From assembly GCA_030043335.1 (NCBI GenBank), contig JASHXX010000388.1:1-7911 (forward strand): a stretch of DNA of 7,911 nucleotides. The letters are read 5' to 3'. This document shows positions 1-6,878 of the stretch, piece by piece (position 1 is the stretch's first letter; each line of letters starts with the position of its first letter). The notes below the pieces were generated by a model. It saw only the letters and a list, made by a program, of their open reading frames with translations, did not search any database and was not told where the DNA came from. The stretch is from Xanthobacteraceae bacterium (lineage in GTDB: Bacteria; Pseudomonadota; Alphaproteobacteria; Rhizobiales; Xanthobacteraceae). A program made the translations under genes and the position numbers.

Positions 1-39
1 GCCAATGTCGGCGGCGAAGTCCTCTGCACGGTGTTCTAG
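1..39 (+). CDS. rpsH: 30S ribosomal protein S8, C-terminal end only (partial)
   Basis: The first frame reads [12 protein letters not shown] and then TAG at 37-39. This matches the conserved S8 C-terminus (GGE-hydrophobic-LC-x-V-aromatic), and rpsH is the expected gene just upstream of rplF in the spc block. S8 binds 16S rRNA in the central domain of the 30S subunit and in E. coli represses its own operon. Only twelve codons are in the window, so nothing can be said about the rest. The 46 bases before rplF hold no other feature that I can see. Confidence 0.88.
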   Translation, partial: ANVGGEVLCTVF

Positions 40-85
40 GCCGGGCGACCGCGGACGAAGACTAAAGGCAACGGAACTGAAACTC

Positions 86-619
86 ATGTCCCGTATCGGT
101 AAGAAAGGAGTCGCGGTTCCCTCCGGGATCACCGCCAACATCGAGGGCCAGACCGTCAAGGTGAAAGGCCCGAAGGGCGCGCTTTCGGTCGTGCTGCCTG
201 ACGAGGTCGCGGTCAAGCTCGACGGCGGCCAGATCAAGGTCGATCCGCGCAGTGAAACCAAGCGCGCACGCTCGCAATGGGGCACCTCGCGTACCCTCAT
301 CGCCAATCTCATCGCCGGCGTCACCAAGGGCTTCGAGGAGCGGCTCGAGATCAACGGCGTCGGCTATCGCGCCGCGGTGCAGGGCAAGAATCTGCAGCTT
401 GCGCTCGGCTACAGCCACGACGTCGTCTACCCGATCCCCGACGGCATCACTATTGCCACCCCGCGCCCGGTCGAGATCGTGATCACCGGCAGCGACCGGC
501 AGAAGGTCGGGCAGGTCGCCGCCGAGATTCGCAAATTCCGGCCGCCCGAGCCTTATAAAGGCAAGGGCGTCAAATATGCCGACGAGCGCATCTTCCGTAA
601 GGAAGGCAAGAAGAAGTAA
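86..619 (+). CDS. rplF: 50S ribosomal protein L6
   Basis: This 177-residue protein begins [15 protein letters not shown], the standard L6 N-terminus, and carries the L6 signature [15 protein letters not shown] at about residues 153-167, followed by a basic KEGKKK end. L6 has two related alpha/beta domains and binds 23S rRNA domain VI near the sarcin-ricin loop and the factor-binding site. An in-frame ATG at position 5 would add 27 residues, but these overlap the end of rpsH and do not resemble L6, so the ATG at 86 is preferred. The ribosome binding site is weak (CGGA about 10 bases upstream). Length is normal for the family. It lies between rpsH and rplR, as in nearly all bacteria. Confidence 0.97.
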   Translation: MSRIGKKGVAVPSGITANIEGQTVKVKGPKGALSVVLPDEVAVKLDGGQIKVDPRSETKRARSQWGTSRTLIANLIAGVTKGFEERLEINGVGYRAAVQGKNLQLALGYSHDVVYPIPDGITIATPRPVEIVITGSDRQKVGQVAAEIRKFRPPEPYKGKGVKYADERIFRKEGKKK

Positions 620-630
620 CGGAGCCGCCG

Positions 631-993
631 ATGACCACGCTCAAGGACAGGATCGAGCGGCGTCAGGGACGGGTGCGCGGCGCCTTGCGGCGCGCGTCGC
701 ACGGGCGCAAACGGCTCTCGGTGTTCCGTTCCTCGAAACACATCTATGCCCAGGTGATCGATGATGATCGCGGCGTCACCCTGGTCTCCGCCTCGTCGCT
801 CGAAAAGGCGACACGCGAAAGCCTCAAGACCGGCGCCAATGTCGATGCCGCAAAAGCCGTCGGCAAGCTCATCGCCCAGCGCGCACAGGAAAAAGGCGTC
901 AAGGACGTGGTGTTCGACCGCGGCAGCTACCTCTATCACGGCCGCGTCAAGGCGCTGGCCGAGGCTGCGCGCGAAGGCGGATTGAATTTCTGA
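631..993 (+). CDS. rplR: 50S ribosomal protein L18
   Basis: This 120-residue protein has the L18 layout: a basic, arginine-rich N-terminal arm (residues about 6-28, [20 protein letters not shown]) and then the globular domain beginning [18 protein letters not shown]. It ends with the conserved [26 protein letters not shown]18 binds 5S rRNA together with L5 and anchors it in the central protuberance of the 50S subunit. GGAG at 621-624, six bases before ATG, supports the start. The gene follows rplF by 11 bases and precedes rpsE by 12, so it is translated from the shared spc transcript. Nothing is missing or unusual. Confidence 0.97.
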   Translation: MTTLKDRIERRQGRVRGALRRASHGRKRLSVFRSSKHIYAQVIDDDRGVTLVSASSLEKATRESLKTGANVDAAKAVGKLIAQRAQEKGVKDVVFDRGSYLYHGRVKALAEAAREGGLNF

Positions 994-1005
994 GGATCGT
1001 GAAAC

Positions 1006-1566
1006 ATGGCCCGTGAACCCCGCGAGCGTAGGACCGAAGAGCGCGACAGCGAGTTTGTCGACAAGCTCGTGCACATCAATCGTGTCGCCAAGGTGGTCAA
1101 GGGCGGCCGGCGCTTCGGCTTTGCCGCGCTGGTCGTCGTCGGCGACCAGAAGGGCCGGGTCGGCTTCGGTCACGGCAAGGCGCGCGAGGTGCCGGAAGCG
1201 ATCCGCAAGGCGACCGACGCCGCCAAGCGCACGCTGACGCGAGTGCCGCTGCGCGAGGGCCGCACCCTGCATCACGACGTCGCCGGCCGGCACGGCGCCG
1301 GCAAGGTCTATCTGCGCGCGGCGCCGCCCGGCACCGGCATCATCGCCGGCGGGCCGATGCGCGCCGTGTTCGAGACGCTCGGCATGCAGGATGTGGTGGC
1401 GAAATCGATCGGCACGTCCAATCCCTATAACGTGGTGCGCGCCACCTTCAACGCGCTCAAGCGCCAGGACTCGCCGCGCTCGGTCGCCGCGCGCCGCAAC
1501 GTCAAAGTGTCGGCGCTGCAGGCGCGCCGCCGCGACGGCGATGCCGCGGAACAGGCGGCCGACTAA
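1006..1566 (+). CDS. rpsE: 30S ribosomal protein S5
   Basis: The protein has 186 residues. After a highly charged N-terminal stretch ([14 protein letters not shown]) comes the S5 dsRNA-binding-like domain, with VNR-type [17 protein letters not shown] at about 23-39 and [20 protein letters not shown] near 48-67. The C-terminal domain carries [15 protein letters not shown] and [15 protein letters not shown]5 sits on the solvent side of the 30S subunit near the mRNA entry and contributes to decoding accuracy. GAGGA overlapping the rplR stop codon serves as ribosome binding site, implying translational coupling. It is slightly longer than the E. coli protein because of the terminal tails, which is common in alphaproteobacteria. 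Confidence 0.97.
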   Translation: MAREPRERRTEERDSEFVDKLVHINRVAKVVKGGRRFGFAALVVVGDQKGRVGFGHGKAREVPEAIRKATDAAKRTLTRVPLREGRTLHHDVAGRHGAGKVYLRAAPPGTGIIAGGPMRAVFETLGMQDVVAKSIGTSNPYNVVRATFNALKRQDSPRSVAARRNVKVSALQARRRDGDAAEQAAD

Positions 1567-1588
1567 GAGCTCAATCCGGGAGCAAACG

Positions 1589-1789
1589 ATGACGAGCGCC
1601 AAGCCCGCGGGAAAAACCGTCAAAGTCCGGCAGACCGGCAGCCCGTCGCGCCGTCATCACAGCCAGCGGGAAACGCTGGTGGGCTTGAAGCTCAACAAGA
1701 TCGGCCGCGTCGCCGAGCTCGCCGACACGCCGCAGACGCGGGGGATGATCGCGAAGGTCGCGCATCTCGTCGAGGTGGTGGAGAAGTGA
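1589..1789 (+). CDS. rpmD: 50S ribosomal protein L30
   Basis: This small protein of 66 residues contains [20 protein letters not shown] and then [23 protein letters not shown], the L30 core, and ends HLVEVVEK. The family is usually about 58-66 residues; here a short N-terminal extension (MTSAKPAGK) precedes the core. A longer reading frame is open upstream, but the ATG at 1589 follows GGGAG (1578-1582) by six bases and lies after the rpsE stop, so it is the likely start. L30 is a small 50S protein and is absent from some bacteria. Four bases separate it from rplO, indicating tight coupling. Confidence 0.96.
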   Translation: MTSAKPAGKTVKVRQTGSPSRRHHSQRETLVGLKLNKIGRVAELADTPQTRGMIAKVAHLVEVVEK

Positions 1790-1793
1790 CGCC

Positions 1794-2285
1794 ATGAAGC
1801 TGCACGAACTCGCCGGCCGCCCCGGCGCGCGCAAGGCGCGAAAGCGGATCGGCCGCGGTATCGGCTCCGGCACCGGCAAGACCGGCGGCCGCGGCGGCAA
1901 GGGCCAGACCGCGCGCTCGGGCGTGCGCATCAAGGGCTTTGAAGGCGGCCAGATGCCGCTGCACCGGCGTTTGCCGAAGCGCGGCTTCAAGAATACCCCG
2001 TTCGCGCGCAAGCTGAACGAGGTCAATCTCGGCCGCCTGCAGCAGGCGATCGATGCCGGCAAGCTCGACCCGGCGGCCAAGATCGACGCCGCCGCGCTGG
2101 TCAAGGCCGGCATCCTGCGCCGCGCAAAGGATGGCGTGCGGCTTCTCGGCGGCGGCGAGCTCAAGGCCAAGGTCACGCTTTCGGTGTTCGGCGCGTCGAA
2201 GTCGGCTGTCGCTGCGGTCGAGAAGGCGGGCGGCACTGTCGAAATCCTCGCGCCGAAAGCTGAGGCGAACGAACAGGCAGCCTGA
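1794..2285 (+). CDS. rplO: 50S ribosomal protein L15
   Basis: The protein has 163 residues. The extended, Gly/Arg/Lys-rich N-terminal arm ([19 protein letters not shown] at about 23-41) penetrates the 23S rRNA core in known ribosome structures. It is followed by [25 protein letters not shown], a conserved L15 stretch. The C-terminal globular domain includes [15 protein letters not shown] and ends in an Ala/Glu-rich tail. L15 joins the 50S subunit late in assembly. GGAG at 1780-1783, inside the end of rpmD, is the likely ribosome binding site. It is the last gene of the compact spc run, since the next gene starts only after a 110-base gap. Confidence 0.97.
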   Translation: MKLHELAGRPGARKARKRIGRGIGSGTGKTGGRGGKGQTARSGVRIKGFEGGQMPLHRRLPKRGFKNTPFARKLNEVNLGRLQQAIDAGKLDPAAKIDAAALVKAGILRRAKDGVRLLGGGELKAKVTLSVFGASKSAVAAVEKAGGTVEILAPKAEANEQAA

Positions 2286-2308
2286 CCATACGTCATACCT
2301 TGCCTTGT

Positions 2309-2358
2309 GCCGGGCATGCATGACTTCTACCTGTTGAGCGAAGGCGTGGACGGCGGGC
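2309..2358. repeat. Decayed inverted repeat in the rplO-secY gap
   Basis: Positions 2309-2327 and 2340-2358 are 19-base arms that pair at 13 of 19 positions around a 12-base loop. The left arm also contains an exact palindrome, CATGCATG (2315-2322). The text resembles an intergenic palindromic repeat I remember as common in Bradyrhizobium-like genomes (CGTCATGGCCGGGCTTGTCC type), with several substitutions and deletions. The pairing is seen directly; membership in that repeat family is inferred from memory. The whole gap, 2286-2396, otherwise shows only the secY ribosome binding site AGGAG at 2386-2390. Confidence 0.45.
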
Positions 2359-2396
2359 AAGACGTAGACGAAGGGGGGCTGGGCTAGGAGCGGCGA

Positions 2397-3728
2397 ATGG
2401 TCTCGGCAGCGGAACAACTTGCGGCCAATCTCAACTTTTCGGCGCTCGCCAAAGCCGAGGAGCTGAAGAAGCGCATCTGGTTCACGCTCGGCGCGCTGCT
2501 CGTCTATCGGCTCGGCACCTACATCCCGCTGCCGGGCATCGACCCCAACGCCTGGGACCAGATCTTCCGCACCCAGGCCGGCGGTATCCTGGGCATGTTC
2601 AACATGTTCGCCGGCGGCGGTATCCATCGCATGGCGATCTTTGCGCTCAACATCATGCCCTACATCTCGGCCTCGATCATCATTCAGCTGATGACGACGG
2701 TGTCGCCGACCCTCGAACAGCTCAAGAAAGAAGGCGAGCAGGGCCGCAAGATGATCAACCAGTATACCCGCTACCTTACGGTGCTGCTCGCGGCCTTCCA
2801 GGCCTACGGCATCTCCGTCGGCCTTGAGGGTGCAGGCACCGTGGTAAGCGACCCGGGGCTGTTCTTCCGCATCTCGACGGTGATTACGCTTACCGGCGGC
2901 ACCATGTTCCTGATGTGGCTCGGCGAGCAGATCACCCAGCGCGGCATCGGCAATGGCACCTCGCTCATCATCATGTCGGGGATCGTCGCGCAGTTGCCTT
3001 CGGCGATCGCCGGCACGCTCGAGCTCGGCCGCCAGGGCGCGCTTTCGACCGGGCTCATCCTCATCGTCCTGGTGATGGCGGTGGCCGTGATCACTTTCAT
3101 CGTATTCATGGAGCGTGCGCAGCGCCGGCTCTTGATCCAGTATCCGAAGCGTCAGGTCGGCAACCGCATGTTCGAGGGCCAATCTTCCCACCTGCCGCTC
3201 AAGCTCAACACCTCGGGTGTGATTCCGCCGATCTTCGCCTCTTCGCTGCTCCTGCTGCCGACGACGATCGCCAACTTCACCGCCGGGCAGGGGCCGCAAT
3301 GGCTCACGCTCATCACCACCCAGCTTTCGCACGGGCGGCCGCTGTTTCTGGCGCTCTATGTCGGCCTTATCGTGTTCTTCGCGTTCTTCTACACGGCGAT
3401 CGTGTTCAATCCGACCGAGACCGCCGACAATCTGAAGAAGCACGGCGGCTTTATTCCCGGCATCCGGCCCGGCGAGCGTACCGCCGAATATATCGATTAC
3501 GTGCTGACGCGGGTCACGGTGATCGGGGCGGCTTATCTCGCGATCGTATGTCTGTTCCCCGAGATGCTGATCTCCTACGCCGCGGTGCCGTTCTATTTCG
3601 GCGGCACCTCGCTCCTTATCGTGGTCAGCGTGACGATGGATACCGTGGCGCAAGTGCAGGGTTACCTGCTGGCGCATCAATACGAAGGTCTGATCAAGCG
3701 ATCGAAACTGAGGGGACGCCGTAGATGA
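2397..3728 (+). CDS. secY: Preprotein translocase channel subunit SecY
   Basis: This 443-residue integral membrane protein forms, with SecE and SecG, the channel that exports unfolded proteins and inserts membrane proteins. Its length and ten expected hydrophobic segments fit SecY. Visible landmarks are the N-terminal [25 protein letters not shown], the plug and TM2 region [31 protein letters not shown], and the [17 protein letters not shown] loop. [10 protein letters not shown] lies at about 183-192, the cytoplasmic SecA/ribosome-contacting loop [16 protein letters not shown] follows, and the tail [15 protein letters not shown] end is basic. AGGAG six bases before ATG supports the start. The stop codon overlaps the adk start (ATGA at 3725-3728), so the two are coupled. 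No rpmJ follows it. Confidence 0.98.
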   Translation: MVSAAEQLAANLNFSALAKAEELKKRIWFTLGALLVYRLGTYIPLPGIDPNAWDQIFRTQAGGILGMFNMFAGGGIHRMAIFALNIMPYISASIIIQLMTTVSPTLEQLKKEGEQGRKMINQYTRYLTVLLAAFQAYGISVGLEGAGTVVSDPGLFFRISTVITLTGGTMFLMWLGEQITQRGIGNGTSLIIMSGIVAQLPSAIAGTLELGRQGALSTGLILIVLVMAVAVITFIVFMERAQRRLLIQYPKRQVGNRMFEGQSSHLPLKLNTSGVIPPIFASSLLLLPTTIANFTAGQGPQWLTLITTQLSHGRPLFLALYVGLIVFFAFFYTAIVFNPTETADNLKKHGGFIPGIRPGERTAEYIDYVLTRVTVIGAAYLAIVCLFPEMLISYAAVPFYFGGTSLLIVVSVTMDTVAQVQGYLLAHQYEGLIKRSKLRGRRR

Positions 3729-4519
3729 GATTGATCCTGCTGGGCCCGCCGGGGGCTGGCAAGGGAACACAGGCCCAGCATCTCGTCGCCAAGTACGGAA
3801 TTATCCAGCTCTCGACCGGGGACATGCTGCGGGCAGCGGTGAAGGCGGGTACGCCCGTCGGCCGGCAAGCCGCAGACATCATGGCGCGTGGCGCGCTTGT
3901 ACCCGACGAGGTCGTCGTCGAAATCGTGGGGCAGCGCATCGAACAGCCCGACGCGCGCAAAGGCTTTATCCTCGACGGATTTCCGCGGACCGTCCCGCAG
4001 GCGCAGGCGCTCGACCGCATCCTGGCCGAGCGTGGTCTCGCGCTCGACGCCGTGGTCGAACTGAAGGTCGACGAGGACGCGCTCGTTCGCCGCATCGAAA
4101 GCCGCGTCGCGGCGATGAAGGCGCGCGGCGAGCCGATGCGCGATGACGACAGCTCGGAAGTCCTGCATCGGCGGCTTGCCGCCTATCGCGAGCAGACCGC
4201 GCCGCTGATCGCCTATTACCGGCGTCACGGCACGCTGCGCACGGTCGACGGCATGGCGCCGATCAAGGAGGTCGCCGCGGCGATCGAGAAAGTAGTGGCC
4301 GGTGAGCGCAAGGCGAGTGCGGCTCCGCGCTCGCGTGTCGTTGCGCCAAAATCGAAGAGGACGGCGTCCAAACCGTCGGAAAAGTCGAAGATCGCGGCAA
4401 AGACGGGAAGAAAAGCTCGAACAGGTGCCGCCAGAAGAGTCGGGGCCGCCCGCAAGTCGGCGCGCGCGGCGCGCAAAAGCGCCGCGCGGGGGACGGCCGC
4501 GCGAAACCGGCGGCGATAA
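3725..4519 (+). CDS. adk: Adenylate kinase, short (LID-less) form with a basic C-terminal tail
   Basis: The enzyme interconverts ATP + AMP and 2 ADP in the cytosol. Residues 1-192 form the kinase: P-loop GPPGAGKGT (7-15), AMP-binding STGDMLR (30-36), [10 protein letters not shown] (80-89), and arginines at 122/123, 127, 139, 149/150 in the phosphate-binding region. The LID is the short type (about [16 protein letters not shown]), with no zinc-binding cysteines, as usual in alphaproteobacteria. Residues 193-264 are an additional tail, 26 of 72 residues Lys or Arg, otherwise mostly Ala and Ser, with repeats such as AARKSA; it resembles histone H1-like or nucleoid-binding tails. GAGGGG at 3710-3715 is a good ribosome binding site. 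The kinase call is secure; the tail's role is unknown. Confidence 0.97.
   Translation: MRLILLGPPGAGKGTQAQHLVAKYGIIQLSTGDMLRAAVKAGTPVGRQAADIMARGALVPDEVVVEIVGQRIEQPDARKGFILDGFPRTVPQAQALDRILAERGLALDAVVELKVDEDALVRRIESRVAAMKARGEPMRDDDSSEVLHRRLAAYREQTAPLIAYYRRHGTLRTVDGMAPIKEVAAAIEKVVAGERKASAAPRSRVVAPKSKRTASKPSEKSKIAAKTGRKARTGAARRVGAARKSARAARKSAARGTAARNRRR
4463..4488 (+). repeat. Perfect 10-bp GC hairpin inside the adk tail
   Basis: Positions 4463-4472 (CGCGCGGCGC) are exactly complementary to 4479-4488, with loop GCAAAA. It lies in the coding sequence of the Arg/Ala-rich tail, about 30 bases before the adk stop codon. No T-run follows, so it is not a classical intrinsic terminator. It could slow translation or protect the upstream mRNA end, or simply reflect GCG/CGC codon use for Ala and Arg. 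Confidence 0.55.
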
Positions 4520-4531
4520 CCCGGCAGACGG

Positions 4532-4559
4532 GGCGGTGGGACTATGGGGCATCACCGCC
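4532..4559 (+). terminator. Possible weak terminator or processing hairpin after adk
   Basis: GGCGGTG (4532-4538) pairs exactly with CACCGCC (4553-4559) across a 14-base loop, starting 12 bases after the adk stop codon. The following bases are A/T-richer (CAAATTTGAGTTGTCT) but contain no clean run of T, so an intrinsic terminator is only a possibility. Its position at the start of a long gene-free gap fits a boundary between the spc and alpha transcripts. Confidence 0.35.
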
Positions 4560-4585
4560 AAGTGCAAATTTGAGTTGTCTCTATA

Positions 4586-4615
4586 GGACAGGAATCCCAG
4601 GGACAGCCAGGACAG
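4586..4615. repeat. Three GGACAG copies in the adk-rpsM gap
   Basis: GGACAG occurs at 4586-4591, 4601-4606 and 4610-4615, spaced 15 and 9 bases apart. The first copy follows TGTCTCTATA, so TGTC/GACA also form a small interrupted palindrome at 4577-4590. The cluster could be a protein-binding site or chance; the spacing is not helical-turn regular. Confidence 0.35.
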
Positions 4616-4716
4616 TCCGAAAGCGGGCTCGAAGAGCGCAAAATGCCTGCGCCGCGGGCGCAAGGCGCGAAACTGCCGCAGTTAGCCGAAGTTGTACACG
4701 AAATCGCTAGCCGAGG

Positions 4717-4744
4717 TTGACGAAAGCAAGAGGAATCCATTAAT
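4717..4744 (+). promoter_or_regulatory. Candidate sigma-70-type promoter for rpsM-rpsK-rpoA-rplQ
   Basis: TTGACG (4717-4722) matches the -35 consensus in five of six positions. ATTAAT (4739-4744) matches the -10 consensus in four of six, with a 16-base spacer. It lies in the A/T-richest part of a long gene-free gap, about 165 bases before the rpsM start codon, which would leave a long 5' leader. The alternative is that the genes are only read through from the spc promoter. Confidence 0.4.
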
Positions 4745-4894
4745 AACCCGCAAACAACCCGTCGGAGATCTAGCAACGAGGCCAGGCCGCGAGGGCAGGC
4801 AGGCGTTGGCTTTTTACGTTGTGGCTTCCCAGGTGACATTGGCATCGACGGATAGCGGCCGGGCGGCGCGGCGACAAATCGGGCCGGCCCGCAT

Positions 4895-4900
4895 AAGGAG
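4895..4900 (+). promoter_or_regulatory. Strong ribosome binding site that fixes the GTG start of rpsM
   Basis: AAGGAG is a near-perfect anti-16S match, eight bases before GTG at 4909. No ATG lies nearby in frame, and the protein N-terminus that results ([10 protein letters not shown]) is exactly that of S13. Confidence 0.8.
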
Positions 4901-4908
4901 CGACTGAC

Positions 4909-5277
4909 GTGGCCCGCATTGCTGGCGTCAATATCCCGACCAACAAGCGCGTTGTGGTCGCGCTGCAATATATTCACGGCATTGGCGCCGCCAAAGCCAA
5001 GGAAATCATGCAGAAAGTGTCGATGCCCGACTCGCGCCGGGTATCGCAACTGACCGACCAGGAAGTCTTGCAACTGCGCGAAGTGATCGACCGTGACTAT
5101 ATGGTCGAGGGTGATCTGCGGCGCGAAGTCGCGATGAATATCAAGCGTCTGATGGATCTTGGTTGCTATCGTGGGTTGCGCCACCGACGAGGTCTGCCGG
5201 TTCGCGGGCAACGCACTCACACTAATGCCCGCACTCGCAAGGGCCCGGCCAAACCTATTGCCGGCAAGAAGAAATAA
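4909..5277 (+). CDS. rpsM: 30S ribosomal protein S13
   Basis: This 122-residue protein begins [19 protein letters not shown] and continues with the helix-hairpin-type [13 protein letters not shown] motif (about 22-34). Near the C-terminus it has the S13 signature [26 protein letters not shown] (88-113) and the basic tail AGKKK. S13 lies in the head of the 30S subunit, bridges to the 50S subunit (with L5 and 23S rRNA), and its tail contacts P-site tRNA. The start is GTG, chosen because of the excellent AAGGAG upstream. It is the first gene of the alpha block, and its mRNA leader is where E. coli S4 represses this operon; no rpsD follows here. Confidence 0.97.
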   Translation: MARIAGVNIPTNKRVVVALQYIHGIGAAKAKEIMQKVSMPDSRRVSQLTDQEVLQLREVIDRDYMVEGDLRREVAMNIKRLMDLGCYRGLRHRRGLPVRGQRTHTNARTRKGPAKPIAGKKK

Positions 5278-5342
5278 CGCGTTGAAGAGGACTATGAGGC
5301 GGCACCGGAGCGGCCGGTTCCGATCCAGATTAAGGGTTCACA

Positions 5343-5732
5343 ATGGGTAAGGAAGCCACGCGCGTCCGCCGACGCGAACGCAAGAACATCGCCTCTGGCG
5401 TCGCGCATGTGAATGCGACGTTCAACAATACCATGATCACGATTACCGACGTGCAGGGCAACACTATCGCCTGGTCGTCGGCGGGCACCATGGGCTTCAA
5501 GGGCTCGCGCAAATCGACGCCCTATGCGGCGCAGGTCGCGGCCGAAGATGCGGCGAAGAAGGCGCAGGAGCACGGCATGCGCGCTCTCGAGGTCGAGGTC
5601 GCCGGCCCGGGCTCGGGACGGGAATCGGCGCTGCGCTCGCTGCAGGCCGCCGGCTTCACCATCACGTCGATCCGCGACGTAACTCCGATCCCGCACAATG
5701 GCTGCCGGCCGCGCAAGCGGCGGCGTGTATAG
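5343..5732 (+). CDS. rpsK: 30S ribosomal protein S11
   Basis: The protein has 129 residues, the usual length. Conserved blocks are [18 protein letters not shown] (about 19-36), [18 protein letters not shown] (51-68), [15 protein letters not shown] (86-100) and the C-terminal [18 protein letters not shown] (112-129). The HNG within that last block is the site where S11 forms isoaspartate in other bacteria. S11 forms part of the 30S platform near the E site and mRNA exit. AAGGG at 5332-5336 is six bases before ATG. The 65-base gap after rpsM contains a small inverted repeat, ACCGG/CCGGT at 5304-5318, whose function is unknown. Confidence 0.97.
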   Translation: MGKEATRVRRRERKNIASGVAHVNATFNNTMITITDVQGNTIAWSSAGTMGFKGSRKSTPYAAQVAAEDAAKKAQEHGMRALEVEVAGPGSGRESALRSLQAAGFTITSIRDVTPIPHNGCRPRKRRRV

Positions 5733-5790
5733 GACATCCGGCCGATGGACATTGAACATCTGCCGCCGCTCGAGCATGGCACTGATTTTG

Positions 5791-5812
5791 GCCCCACGGA
5801 GCGGAGTGGGGC
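5791..5812 (+). promoter_or_regulatory. Leader hairpin upstream of rpoA
   Basis: GCCCCAC (5791-5797) pairs perfectly with GTGGGGC (5806-5812) around loop GGAGCGGA. The hairpin lies 28 bases before the preferred rpoA ATG, in the 108-base rpsK-rpoA gap. The loop region shares CGGAGCGG with the inverted repeat in the rpsM-rpsK gap. No T-run follows, so it is more likely an mRNA structure than a terminator. The pairing is seen; a role is inference. Confidence 0.5.
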
Positions 5813-5840
5813 GCGCGAGACGTTGGCGCCGCGCAACGCG

Positions 5841-6872
5841 ATGGGTGATAACGTGACGATTCAAAAGAATTGGCAGGAACTGATCAGGCCGAACAAGCTC
5901 CAGGTCGCCGCCGGCGCCGACGCGCGGCGTGCGGCGACGGTGGTCGCCGAGCCGCTCGAGCGCGGCTTCGGCGTGACGCTCGGCAACGCGCTGCGGCGCA
6001 TTCTGCTGTCTTCGCTGCAGGGCGCCGCGGTGCAGTCGGTGCACATCGATGGCGTGCTGCACGAATTCTCCTCGATCGCCGGCGTGCGCGAGGACGTGAC
6101 CGACATCGTGCTCAACATCAAGGACATCGCCATCAAGATGCAGGGCGACGGCCCCAAGCGCATGGTGGTGAAGAAGCAAGGCCCAGGCACGGTGACGGCA
6201 AGCGACATTCAGACCGTCGGCGACATCGTTGTGCTCAATCCCGAACTGGTGCTGTGCACGCTCGACGAGGGCGCCGAAATCCGCATGGAGTTCACGGTCA
6301 ACACCGGCAAGGGCTACGTGCCGGCCGAGCGCAACCGCCCCGAGGACGCGCCGATTGGCTTGATCCCCGTCGACAGCCTCTATTCGCCGGTGCGCAAGGT
6401 CTCCTACAAGGTCGAGAACACCCGCGAAGGGCAGATCCTCGACTACGACAAGCTGACGCTGTCGATCGAAACCAACGGCGCGGTCAGCCCTGACGACGCG
6501 CTCGCCTATGCGGCGCGCATTCTTCAGGACCAGCTCAACGTGTTCGTGAACTTCGAGGAGCCCAAGCGCGAGGCCGCGCAGGAGGCGATTCCCGACCTCG
6601 CCTTCAATCCGGCCTTCCTCAAGAAGGTCGACGAGCTCGAGCTTTCGGTCCGCTCGGCCAATTGTCTCAAGAACGACAACATCGTCTATATCGGCGATCT
6701 CGTGCAGAAGACCGAGGCCGAGATGCTGCGCACCCCGAACTTCGGGCGCAAGTCGCTCAACGAGATCAAGGAAGTACTGGTGCAGATGGGTCTGCATCTG
6801 GGCATGGAAGTTCCCGGCTGGCCGCCGGAGAACATCGAAGAGCTAGCCAAGCGCTTCGAGGATCATTACTGA
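5841..6872 (+). CDS. rpoA: DNA-directed RNA polymerase subunit alpha
   Basis: This 343-residue protein dimerises to form the scaffold on which beta and beta' assemble. The N-terminal domain includes [35 protein letters not shown] (about 41-59) and [27 protein letters not shown] flexible linker (near 235-255) joins the C-terminal domain [20 protein letters not shown], where R271 corresponds to E. coli R265, which contacts UP-element DNA, then [13 protein letters not shown] and [19 protein letters not shown]. The start at 5841 matches family proteins ([10 protein letters not shown]), though it has no clear ribosome binding site. Alternatives are GTG at 5853, or ATG at 5745, which would add 32 residues unlike any RpoA I know. 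Confidence 0.96.
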   Translation: MGDNVTIQKNWQELIRPNKLQVAAGADARRAATVVAEPLERGFGVTLGNALRRILLSSLQGAAVQSVHIDGVLHEFSSIAGVREDVTDIVLNIKDIAIKMQGDGPKRMVVKKQGPGTVTASDIQTVGDIVVLNPELVLCTLDEGAEIRMEFTVNTGKGYVPAERNRPEDAPIGLIPVDSLYSPVRKVSYKVENTREGQILDYDKLTLSIETNGAVSPDDALAYAARILQDQLNVFVNFEEPKREAAQEAIPDLAFNPAFLKKVDELELSVRSANCLKNDNIVYIGDLVQKTEAEMLRTPNFGRKSLNEIKEVLVQMGLHLGMEVPGWPPENIEELAKRFEDHY

Positions 6873-6878
6873 CCAGGT

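Larger units (their letters stand above)
4520..4908 (+). other. 389-base gene-free region before rpsM (probable alpha-block leader)
   Basis: No convincing gene lies here. A TTG-started frame of 71 codons (4692-4907) has no ribosome binding site, no recognisable product, and runs into the rpsM ribosome binding site. Visible items are the hairpin at 4532-4559, three GGACAG copies at 4586-4615, a 6-bp hairpin TGCGCC/GGCGCA at 4648-4662, a candidate promoter at 4717-4744, a 6-bp pairing GGCCGG (4857-4862) with CCGGCC (4884-4889) just upstream of the rpsM ribosome binding site, and that site at 4895-4900. Base composition is less GC-rich than in the genes, particularly at 4690-4760, as expected for a promoter-bearing leader. 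The regulatory role is inferred. Confidence 0.6.

Noticed and set aside
5..85. N-terminal extension of L6 from the ATG at position 5
   Set aside because: The extra residues overlap the rpsH end and do not resemble L6; the ATG at 86 gives the exact family N-terminus.
553..1623. Minus-strand open frame of 356 codons opposite rplR and rpsE
   Set aside because: It lies entirely opposite conserved ribosomal genes and shows no recognisable domain; GC-rich codon bias removes stops from the antisense frames.
1692..3770. Very long minus-strand open frame (692 codons) across rplO and secY
   Set aside because: It is antisense to well-recognised genes; the translation is low-complexity His/Arg/Glu-rich text typical of the shadow of GC-rich coding DNA.
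4302..4586. Frame of 94 codons overlapping the adk end in another phase
   Set aside because: It is a different phase from adk over the Arg/Lys-rich tail, and its own start and product are unsupported. It also does not reveal a frameshift that would restore a known protein.
4831..4860. Possible sigma-54 promoter (TGGCA near 4840)
   Set aside because: The -12 TTGC element is absent at the required spacing (GATAG is found instead).
4692..4907. Possible 71-codon gene (TTG start) upstream of rpsM
   Set aside because: It has no ribosome binding site and no recognisable protein features, spans the candidate promoter and ends inside the rpsM ribosome-binding region.
4552..5220. Minus-strand frame of 222 codons covering the adk-rpsM gap and rpsM
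   Set aside because: More than a third is antisense to rpsM, and the part in the gap has no recognisable motif or ribosome binding site.
5292..6797. Minus-strand open frame of 501 codons opposite rpsK and rpoA
   Set aside because: Same reason: antisense shadow of rpsK/rpoA with Arg/His/Ala-rich, non-homologous-looking translation.
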